This document shows positions 21,221 to 32,219 of a stretch of 64,000 nucleotides of DNA, piece by piece; position 1 is the first letter of the stretch, and each line of letters starts with the position of its first letter. This DNA is from Hsuehochloa calcarea. Its lineage: Eukaryota; Streptophyta; Magnoliopsida; Poales; Poaceae. The position numbers were made by a program, and so were the translations under genes. The notes beneath the pieces were generated by a model that was given only the letters and a program-made list of their open reading frames with translations, was not told the DNA's origin and ran no database searches. The stretch covers positions 5,711,383 to 5,775,382 of the forward strand of contig CM070601.1 of assembly GCA_036346395.1 (NCBI GenBank), read 5' to 3'.

Positions 21221-22890
21221 TTGGCAAAATTCTTAATGGCTACTCATTATGGGTATCAATGTCTTAAGATGCCAGGTCCCAAAGGAGTGATCACAATTCA
21301 ATGTGACAAAAAGATGGCGTATAGCTGCGACCGTCGATCCCTCGAGATGGTTGGTCAAATACCAACTCGAGATGAAAGTCAGCCTTCGACTAGCAAGTCG
21401 AAGCCTAAAGCTGCACCAAAGCCGAACGACCAAGTCAAAGAGGTTCCTGCGGGCTTGAGAAACCCTCGAAGACTGCTCGCATTGGGAGACTTCCGATCCC
21501 AAATAGGAAGGCGCCTCATTACCTTCCTCCGAGCTAACGCAGATATCTTCGCGTGGCAAGCATCCGACATGCCCGGAGTCCCCAGGGAGGTAATCGAGCA
21601 CAGGCTAGCTTTACGGCCTGATAAAGTACCCGTAAAACAAAAATTACGGAGATTTGCCCCTGATCGACGAGATGCTATTAAGTCAGAGTTGGATAAGCTA
21701 CTTAAAGCAGGCTTTATAAGAGAAGTCAACCACCCAGAGTGGTTGGCTAACCCTGTAATGGTCAAAAAGTCAAGCGGCAAATGGCGTATGCGTGGACTTT
21801 CTTGATCTTAATAAAGCTTGTCCAAAAGATGATTTCCCTTTACCTCGTATTGATCGTTTGGTTGATTCAAGCTGCGAGGTTGTGAGATATTAAGTTTTTA
21901 GATGCATATTACGGATACCACGGATCAATATGTGTTTAAGCGATGAAGAAAAGACCGCATTCATTACTCCATTTGGTACCTTTTGCTATGTCAAAATGCC
22001 ATTTGGTCTAAAGAATCGGTGCTTCTTTCAACGCTTAATGCAATCGACTTTTCATCTCAATTAGGCCGAATTTGGAAGCCTATGTTGATGATCTAGTCGT
22101 AAAAGCATTAAGAGACTTAATCATATCATCGACCTACAAGAAACATTCGACAACCTCGAAAGCACCGCTTAAAACTCAATCCAGAGAAGTGTGTGTTTGG
22201 AATTTCTTGGGAAAATTGCTTGGATTCCTAGTATACGAGCGAGGAATCGAAGCAAATCTGAAAAAATAAAGCCATCCTCGGATCGTCCTCCAAACACAAA
22301 AAGGAAGTCAAAAACTCACTGGGTGCATGGCGGCTTTAAGTCGTTTCATCGCACGACTAGGAGAAAAGGACTACCTTTCTTTAAACTTCTCGGGGAGACA
22401 TGAAGGTTTTGAGTGGTCGAGCGAGGCAAGCGTTGCCTTTGAGGATGTCAAGAGGTATCTTTCGAGTGCTCTGCTACGGTTTCTCCAAAGCCGAAGAGGC
22501 GCTCTTAATTTACCTAGCCGCCACGCCACAGCAAAGCAAGCGCAGATACTAGTCGTAGAAGCGTGAAAGCGTACAACGACCGGTTTACTCGTCGTGAGTT
22601 TTACAGGCCTAAGGAGGCGTTACCCTCGAGTCCAAAACTTCTATATGCCCTCCTCATGTCTTGAGAAGCTGCGGCATTATTTTCAGCGCACAAAATAGGC
22701 TGTCTTGCGTCGAGTTTCCTTTGGGAGCAATCCTCCATAATAAGGAAGCAATGGGACGCATGGCAAAATGGTCAATCGAACTTGGGAGTTCGACCTCCAT
22801 TTCGTGTCGACGGCCATAAAATCGGATCTTGGCGGACTTTGTCGCGAATGGACAAATCTGAACTGTTCGGGATCCCGATCTGATTCCCAC
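21221..22890 (+). pseudogene. Reverse transcriptase and first RNase H region of pol
   Basis: The longest clean frame (21221-21805) covers the protease-RT linker (KMPGPKGVITIQCDKKMAY) and the RT start: FAWQASDMPGVPREVIEHRL, VKQKLRRFAPDRRDAIKSEL, GFIREVNHPEWLANPVMVKK. It is followed after one shift by DLNKACPKDDFPLPRIDRLV. Later blocks are FITPFGTFCYVKMPFGL (near 21960-22010), the catalytic YVDD at 22081-22092, and GKLLGFLVYERGIEAN. The connection/RNase H part gives EWSSEASVAFEDVKRYLS and, to about 22860, MGRMAKW-like and EFDLHFV. Function in the family: copying element RNA to DNA and removing RNA from the hybrid. Stops and shifts every 100-300 bp make it inactive as read. Confidence 0.85.
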
Positions 22891-22896
22891 GACCGG

Positions 22897-23270
22897 TGGA
22901 TGATGTACTTTGACGGGTCACTTACTTTAAGTGGCTCGAAAGTGAGGTGGTCTGGTATCTCCTCTAGGAGAAACCTTAAAGTATGCCATACAATTAAACT
23001 TTGGGCTACTAACAATGTGGCGAGTACGAAGGTTTGCTAGGCGGCATACAGTGAAAGCACTCTCAATTAAATCGACTACTCGTGAGAGGAGACTCTCAAC
23101 TAGTCGTGAATCAAATCGGAAAGAGTACCGGTGCTCTAACTCAACAATGGCTCGGTACTTATCAAGCACGTAAGCTAGAAAAACATTTTTAGGTTTCGAG
23201 GTACAATTTATCCCTCGAAGGATAATTTCCTCGAGACCAACTTGCTCGGATGGCTTCTTCCGATCCACGA
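22897..23270 (+). pseudogene. Second, archaeal-like RNase H (aRNH) domain
   Basis: Begins WMMYFDGSLTLSGS (catalytic Asp at 22912-22914), then SGISSRR and ATNNVA, with the expected 'AEYEG' Glu reached through a one-base shift near 23020, and RGDSQLVVNQIGK-like sequence near 23090-23125 carrying the next acidic residue. A separate RNase H after the ordinary one is characteristic of the Tat lineage of plant Ty3 elements. Confidence 0.75.
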
Positions 23271-23439
23271 CTACCAAAGGAGTTTTCTTGGAGCAACTCC
23301 AAAAGCGTCTACAGTCGAAGAATCGAAACACCTCCTCTTGAGATGGCCTCATTAGATTACGAGGATACGGATGACTCCCATCTACGAGTATCTTTACAAG
23401 GGTTCCGTGCAGAAGATGATCTTGAGGCGGATCGATTAT

Positions 23440-24420
23440 CCCGAAAAGCCAAAATGTATACTTTGGTTGAAGGAGTCCTCTATAAGCGAGGAACCCAAGG
23501 AATACTCATGCGATGCATTCCGCAAAGCGAAGGAATAACACTCCTTCACGATATACAGTGGCATCTGTGGGACGCATGCCTCCTGCTGAACATTGGTTGG
23601 TAAAGCCTTTCGACAAGGTTTTCTTGGCCTCTGACCTGTCACGATGCTATGGAGGTGGTTAAAAAGTGTGTCGATGCCAATTCCATGGTAGAGCAGATAC
23701 ACCAACCGGCTCAAGCATTACAAACAATACCTCTTTCTTGGCCTTTTGCGACACTGGGGCTTGATATCCTAGGACCGTTTCCCAAAGCTCGGAGGTTTGA
23801 ATTCCTTTTGTGGCTATTGACACGTTCACAAAATGGATCGAAGTGAACTCAGAATCGGGATAACAGCGGAAGCGACAAAAGGTTCATGATGAGAAGCGTA
23901 ATTAGTCGATTTGGAGTTAAGTCGGATAATTACGAGACAATGGTAAACAATTCGCAAGTGCAAAATTTGAGAATTTTGCGGCGAGTTGGGTACCAAGCTA
24001 TGCTATGCTTACATTGCACATCCCCAAAGCAATGGGGCGGTCGAGCGTGCAAGCGGCCAAATAATGCGAGAATTAAAACTCGAGTCTTGACCCGACTTGT
24101 TAGCGCTCGGGGCTTGGGTACAAGAATTACCCTCCATATTATGGGCGGTTAAATGCGACCACCGATCGAAGCAACGGGAGAAACACCATTTTCTAGTTTT
24201 TGGGCGAAGCCATGCTTCCTCCGGAGCTAAAATTGCGGTCGACACGAGTTGAAACCTTCAACAACTCGGACCAGAACAACTTCGGCAGATGACATTAACC
24301 TACTCGAGAGGAGAAACCTAGCCTTAATCCGTTCGCGGTCTACCAACAAGCCTGTGCGATACTATAATCGTAAGGTCCAACCTCGCATGACCTTCTTGTA
24401 GGTGACTTAGTATTGAGGCT
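23440..24420 (+). pseudogene. Integrase region of pol
   Basis: Blocks in order: EGVLYKRGTQGILMRCIP (N-terminal segment before the zinc-binding domain), CHDAMEVVKKCVDAN (HHCC zinc-binding end), WPFATLGLDILGPFPKARRF (first catalytic Asp at 23763-23765), MRSVISRFGV and a degraded TDNGSQF, then broken SNGAVERAN-like sequence near 24030-24060 carrying the catalytic Glu. LALIRSRSTNKPVRYYNRK leads to a C-terminal DNA-binding part near 24420. It would insert element DNA into the host genome. Broken by several shifts. Confidence 0.8.
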
Positions 24421-24699
24421 CGCCAATCCAAGTCTAATCGGAATAAACTTTCCCTAAATGGGAAGGTCCTTACGATGGTCGAAGTAACTTTCGGCGAGTC
24501 GGTCGACTAGCAATGGAAGATGGACGAGTTCTCTCAAACTCTTGGAACATCGACCCGATTCGCAAATTCTATGTGTGACGGTTTCTCGAGCAATAAAAGT
24601 CCGAGTTCTTTCTACCTCTTTTGCCTTAATTTTTGAGTAGTGCTTTTTAATCTTTCGACTATGATATGAAAACACGCAGTTTTCTTTACTTGGCGAAAA

Positions 24700-25260
24700 G
24701 CGAAACATCATCCGGTGAAACTTCTCCTCTCTGCATGTGGTTACGCCCACTAGAAGGAATTTCCTAGCATCGACTCGTTACTCACTTTTACGCCAATACA
24801 AAGAGCTCGGGTTTTATCTAGTCGTAATGTTATCAAAGCCAACTCTCTCAATCTTAGTCTATTTTTTCGATAAATTCAAAAATATTCTAAGTAGAGTGCA
24901 CTTTCTTACATTTGTTCGACCACATTTGGTGTACTCGATTTGTTTTAAGCGGTGAAGGAAGAGACACACCTAGTCGAAGTCTTTCCTCTCTGCATGTGGT
25001 CTTGCCCACTAGAAGGAAACTTCCTAGTGTCGCTCAGTCTCCTACTTTTGCTCTTGGAAAAGACTTATGAAGTCCACCAAAAAGGACGAGCGAATGACTA
25101 AAGTACTCTAAGGCGTTTGTTTAACTCAAGTTCTTGTTCTTGGTTTGATTAAACTAGTCGGAGATGGGAACATCACCTAGTCGAAGTCTTTCCTCTCGCA
25201 CGTGGTCCCGCCCACTAGAAGGAACTTCCTAGTGTCAAGTCGTTTCTACTCTTTTAGACG
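24700..25260 (+). repeat. Direct repeat, ~235-bp spacing, three copies, each with a palindrome
   Basis: 'tctttcctctctgcatgtgg' then 'cccactagaaggaa(a)cttcctagtg' recurs near 24720, 24980 and 25187. The core ACTAGAAGGAACTTCCTAGT is close to a perfect inverted repeat. The copies lie just after integrase, at the start of the non-pol spacer. Confidence 0.75.
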
Positions 25261-26299
25261 ATTGCTTAACAGCAGTAACAAAAGCTATAAGTTAAATAAA
25301 CCTCTCTTTGTTTTGAAACCCCATTTTTAAACACTATTTATTTAGATTGTCTAAACAATCTAAGCAAATAGTCGGGGCTAGGATAAAGTTATTAATTTGA
25401 CTTCAATTCTTAGTCTTTCGTTCGTTTATTATCTTTTGAGTTACTAACTACTCGACAAGATGATTTTCGGAAATGAAGCGGATCATATATTACTCATTAA
25501 CAAAATTATGCGCCTTACAAGGTAGTTACAAGATTACTACGAAGGGAGAGCCTAGGCGCATTTCCTCGCCACCTTTTTACCAATGTTGCATTTCCTCAAT
25601 CAGACGACTTGCCTCGATTCGGGACGATCAAGTCGGCTTCAATTGGTTTAACATTAAGGCGGGGTCTTGAGCTTTAAGTTTCGCTAAAGCGTAACTTCTG
25701 CAGACTTATTGCTTCCCTTATCGATTCGACTTGATTAGTCTTGAGTGGTCACCATTTCTTGCAATTTTCCGACTTGTTCCCCAATGGTACTTGTGTGAGG
25801 CTATGGTATCTTCTCGAGGAGTTTTCCCTCGAATGTAGCTCATTAAGCACATTGTTCGGAGAGTGATGTTGCCTTGAAGACTAGTCTTCATCGACTCCAT
25901 CTCTGTTGGGTACAAGTCGAAGCCTCATGAAGCTTCTTGTTTTCGACCACTTGTTACGAAAAGAATAATATCGGTCAAACAAAGATATACTTCTAGAGGA
26001 AGATAACACAAAGATAATTATAGGTAAAAGCTTTTCTTACCTACTAATTGAGAATCAATTTCTTGACCTCTTCTCGATGGGAAGCAATAGTTTGACATGC
26101 TTTTGCTCCCATGCTCGATGTCCTCTGCATTCATCTTAGCAATGCGACGGACTCATTGCGGATTAAGGTCTTTGCTTGGATTTGACCTCGAGGCTTCTCA
26201 ATTGGGCGACAATTTACGAACAAGAAATTGGCATTAGAAAAGGAAAATACTAAAAAGAATAGCAGTAAAGATTTACTTACATTAATCGAGTTCTAAAAC

Positions 26300-29200
26300 C
26301 CTCGAGTTCTTGATCCTTATTCGCAGAATGCTGGGAAAACTCTGAATAACCAAAGATTTTCTTGAACTTGATGCGGAGCTTCGCATCTCTTTTCTTTATC
26401 TGGAGAAGAAAGGAGGGTCGAGTAAAGGTTAAAGATCAAAAGCGATCTTAAGTTGAACTTCTTGTTTATTTTTTCTGCAATCTTTTAGATCTGAGAGGCA
26501 GTCTCTCGAAGTCTATCAAGAGAACTAATACTTCATTCCTTAGCCTTCTCGACTCCTCTTTTCACGATCGAGTGAGTCATTAAGGTCTTCGTATCCTTAT
26601 TTAACCTACAAAAAGCGAGGCGAAGATAAACATCGGTGAATGGTTGTGAGTACTTCTACAACCACCGACCTAGTCGTAAGTTTTTCTGCGACTAAGATAT
26701 GGTTGTAAGTCTTTCTATGACCACCACGGTCGTAAATAGTCGTAAGTTCTTTTCGATGATACTTAAATCATGAGTTTCTTCCATGACTATTCTCGTGAAA
26801 CTTTTACAGTATTTAAGTCAAAAACAACTATGAATGATAATTGACTTACCACCTCTGCGCCTCTGCGCTTGAGTAGTTCCTTCTCTTGTCTTAGCTCTAA
26901 AAGTTGTCGATGATACTCACCGAGCAAGCGACAATTTACTCGAGCTTTACGCAAAAGAAAGCAGTGAGAAGGGAAGGAAAGCCACATATATAAGTATTAC
27001 GAAGATACTTACATTCATAGTCGTTCTAGCAAAAATCGAATATACAAGGTCAGGGTCTTGTGACTTATCTATCCTCGCGACTTTGTCCCACCACACCTTC
27101 TCGGCGCTCGTTGTCAAAAGTATTGTCCGTATTGGGAATATCTTTGGGATGGGGACTCGGTCACGAGATTATGTGAGAAGACCCTACGACGGAGGCAGGG
27201 CCCAAAGAAGTCACCACGAAGTTGAAATTTTCTCCTTACGGTTACGTGATTTCTCTTTGGGTAGGGAAGAACGCCTCCTCGATTTCCTTCCCAGAGCGGT
27301 CTGCAGTGGTCACCACCTTGACGGAGGCTTCCTGTTGCCTCTGTTGTTTCTCGACCGATGGTCGTGGCAGCCACCTCAACGAGAATACCGCTACCTCAAG
27401 AGTCGTGAATTACGACTTCAGCAGATGTGGGAGACACTCGGGAGTCTCGACTTCATCGGCCACGGGCCAAGGGTGATGCTTCGACCACCTCCGTTGCTAC
27501 CTCTCCGATGGTGAAGGGATAGCAATGGACTTCTCGTGAAGCATTCCGGAAATTTGAAGAGTCGGATGAAATAAAGAAAAGCAAATCGGGTTGTGAAAAG
27601 AAAAAGGTAAATGTCCTTCTTACACTTGATACATTTCACATACCTCTGCACTCGGTCTTAACCGGGGAATTTTGGAGCAATCCTCCCAGCGGAGGACCTC
27701 TTCTTCTCCACGACCACGTGCGGTCGAGGTTCAACATTTGGCTCGGCTCGACCACGTGCGGTCGTAGAGTTTGAACAGAACCGAGCTCGGTTTCTCGATC
27801 TTCTGGATGGGCGAGAGGTGTCTCGACCATTCCGAAGCGACAACGCCCTCGATTGCGAGTTGTCGCGATCGACATCGTCCTTCATAAAGACATAAAATCC
27901 TTCCAGTTCTCCCTTTCCGGTTGTTTAATAAAACTAGGAGTGGCACCAAGCTGCGAAAGATTAGTGTCATAATAGAAGGGTACCTTAGCCTTGCGAGGTT
28001 TGCGCTTGAGAGGTTCAACCGCTTCAACCTCCTCGGCCGGCAGGTGCGGCCTCGGCGAGATACAACTACGGTGCCGCAGAATTGTAGAGGTTTGGTCGAA
28101 AGACCGAACTCGAACTTGCTCCCCCTTGTCGGCAGATTTTACAAGTCGGCGTCTCTTGAGGAGGAGCGAGTCTTTGTCTTTCGACAACCCAGCGCCAATA
28201 GTCATCGAGCGACTTCTTCGTCGTCTGGCGATTTTCCATGCCTACTTTACGTAAAGCAAAGCAGAAAAGAAGAATCACTAATTAGTCGTAAGTTTTTCTC
28301 GACTAGTACCAAGTCGTAAGTTTTTCTCGACTTTTTCTTGATTGTAAGATATTCTACGATCACCATTAGTCGTAAGTATCTTCTACGACTATAAAGTCCT
28401 AAAGAGAGAATCGATTTACGATTACCTTTAGGCGCTCTATCCTTTCATCTGCGGACAAAACCGCAATGACTTGAGGAACCCCTCGGGTGGCGGGGACTTC
28501 TCACAGATGAGTCGACTCTGAGTCAACCTCGGCTGTGAAAGATCAATAATAAGCAGATAAAAATATTAGACAAAGTTGAGAAAGACCAAGCGGAGAGTTA
28601 AGTCGACAATTGCTTACCCTCCTCGTAGTCTCGGTGGGGTCTCCTCTTCCCAGTACCTCCACATAGGAGATGCTCGTTTCTTGAGAGGACTAATTGGCGT
28701 GTGATGAAATCTTTCACCACATGCCATCGGTCAACCCTTCTTCCTTCAAGTCCTTAATGGCTTGAATATAAGGGCTAATCCATTTGATATCTTGAGGTTG
28801 AATCCCATGAAGATTTCTTTTCAATGACCTTCCCCACGAAAGAAAGGTCGTCTTGAGGTGACCTTCGGTAGAACCACCTCTTCCTCCGGCCCGACCACGA
28901 AGACCGGGTAAAACTCGAATGTACTCCTTGACTTGAGTCGTGGAGCTTGGACCACGACTTCCGCGATTCGGTTTGTCGAGCCATCCCATAATAATATTGG
29001 AGCAGCTCGAGATCCATGGAATCCCAGTCGCCTCGCATGCAGATACACGAACACACTCAACATGGTAATGGAATTGGGACCTAAGTTCACGGTTCCACCC
29101 CAAAGTGTTCGAGTACTCATCAGAAGAAAGGGGTGGGCGAGCAATCGAAGGCCGACTCTGTACGCTTGGAAGGCGGGGATTTGCCCATTTTCCCCGATGG

Positions 29201-29430
29201 CGATCTTTGCCCGATAGCGGAATCCACTTCACGAGCCTTCTCGGGATCTTCCGGCATCGACCAAGATCTTGATCTTAGCGCATCCATCTCCGATTCCTCC
29301 CATTCGAAACTCTCCGGCCATTTCGCCGAAGCAGAAGTTTTTGATTGGGTTGGCGAGAAGATGAAACCTAGTCGAAGACGGAGAAAGCAAGAGCTCGAAG
29401 AAACGGCGGAGTGATTTGGGAAAAGTAAAA
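26300..29430 (-). pseudogene. Antisense multi-exon gene of the Ty3 element (Transposase_28 / 'putative gypsy type transposon'-like)
   Basis: Read leftwards from about 29430. The first exon has, in changing frames, VLEHFGVEP, VFVYLHARRLGFHGS, LLQYYYGMARQTESR and STFEFYPVFVVG. This is the pattern of the domain called 'putative gypsy type transposon' in plants (P.....F...L...G..L..L.PN.I..L..FV.LCEAF...). It ends at a GGGTAAGC donor near 28616. Acceptor-donor pairs bound a second exon (28532-28426, TTTCACAG / AAAGGTAATC). Donor-like GTAAGT/GTAAG sites recur near 27010, 26275 and 26035. The next part (28205-27882) is Lys/Arg-rich (LLLKRRRLVKSADKGE). 26987-26860 encodes a coiled coil (YHRQLLELRQEKELLKRR). 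Antisense extra genes between integrase and 3' LTR are known in Tat-type elements; their role is unclear. Exon structure is inferred. Confidence 0.55.
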
Positions 29431-29871
29431 TCCAAGTCTACCTCTGGTAAGTTTTTATAACGCTACGATCTCCGCCGCCGGAACCGTCCCGCTATAGGTC
29501 TATGATAGATGGTTGTACCGCCGAACCGCTTCATCGGACAAGTCTATGAGAGCGGTTGCAATTCTCGGATGGTCCGATTCGAGAAAAAGTAGGTGCGTAT
29601 TGTCACCTCCAAGCAAAATTACATTCTTGACCAAGTCTTTCTAGTCGAAGGAAGTATCAATCGGAAGAGCTTTTCTCCGATTCCCTACCACGACCATCGA
29701 GACGGTCATAGGGTTTTTATGACTTTTTGATAGTCGTAAGCAACCTTCTGATAAAGCAAATTCTGGTCAAAGCAACACTCAAATGTCGAAGAGTTTTCCT
29801 TCGACTATCATTCTCGACATTCTCATGGTCGTAAGTCCATTCTGAAACCTTCACCAAGTAAGTTACTTTCA

Positions 29872-29890
29872 CTTGAAGGTGGGGGCTAGA
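29872..29890 (+). promoter_or_regulatory. Polypurine tract
   Basis: 'cttgaaggtgggggctaga' directly precedes the 3' LTR; the purine run would prime plus-strand DNA. The older copy has GAAGTTGGAGGGCTAGA at the same place (1264-1280). Confidence 0.7.
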
Positions 29891-30717
29891 TGACGAGGAT
29901 CGATAATCCTCATTTTATCTTTTATCTGTAATTCTTATTATGGGTAAATATGATGTCACATAGTCCCGTAAGTACCCCTTATTTCTATAAGGAGAGGCCT
30001 AACCTTTGATTGTAAGTTCTTCTACAATCACCCCATAGTCGTAAGTTCTTCTACGACTACATCATGGTAAATAAGTCCTTCTACGACCATTACATAGTCG
30101 TAAGTTATTCTACGATCGCTACGATCGTAAGTCCTTCTACGACCACTACATAGTCGTAAGTTCTTCACGATCGCTACCGATCGTAAGTCCTTCTACGACC
30201 GGAAAACTCGACCACCTTATAATCAAACCTACAGACGGGTAGGTCCAATTGATTAAGGAATCGAGCGGTCTACACGCACTATTATTCCGCGTATTAATGG
30301 TGTGTAAATACCCCATTATCTCGGAAGATAATTGCGACGGCGTGAAGAAGTCAAGGCGCGGTAATTACTACCATCATGCGCTTATTACTACATTAATTAG
30401 GCGCATCTTCCGTAGAAGACAAACGGCTACTTCTTCACGACTATATAAGGGCATCAATCGGAGAGATAGGGAGGCGGACAAGAACGACAAGAAACAAGGG
30501 CTAGTCAAGTAGAAACACAAGCACTATTCTGTAATAGTTTTAGTCCTTTCTTTGGATCATCAAGAATACCATACACAGGATTAGGGTTATTATTCTCTCC
30601 GGAGAAGGCCTGAACCTGTCTAAACATCCCGTGTCAATCCACTCTGCGTGATTTTATCTCTAGGAGACCCCCCGAATCAAATAATCTTTACGTAAGATCG
30701 GTTCTAATACACCGACA
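29891..30717 (+). repeat. 3' LTR of the Ty3 element
   Basis: 827 bp, TGACGAGG...ACCGACA, followed by the ATATC duplication. Hairpin array at 30008-30210 and TATATAA near 30444-30450. Differences from the 5' LTR are mostly one- to few-base indels. Confidence 0.92.
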
Positions 30718-30736
30718 ATATCCTAGGGACAACAAC

Positions 30737-30741
<5 letters not shown>

Positions 30742-30793
<52 letters not shown>
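30742..30793. repeat. (TA)n microsatellite
   Basis: About 26 TA units. Confidence 0.95.

Positions 30794-32219
<1,426 letters not shown>

Larger units (their letters stand above)
17638..30717 (+). mobile_element. Tat-type Ty3/gypsy LTR retrotransposon, 13,080 bp
   Basis: Two near-identical LTRs (17638-18453 and 29891-30717) begin TGACGAGGATC, and the right one ends ACCGACA. A 5-bp target duplication ATATC lies at 17633-17637 and 30718-30722. Interior order is: primer-binding site, gag, protease, reverse transcriptase, RNase H, a second (archaeal-like) RNase H, integrase, a ~5.4-kb spacer with repeats and an antisense gene, polypurine tract. The second RNase H and the long 3' spacer with extra ORF place it in the Tat lineage. 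All frames are broken by small shifts. Little base substitution between LTRs suggests recent insertion. Confidence 0.93.
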
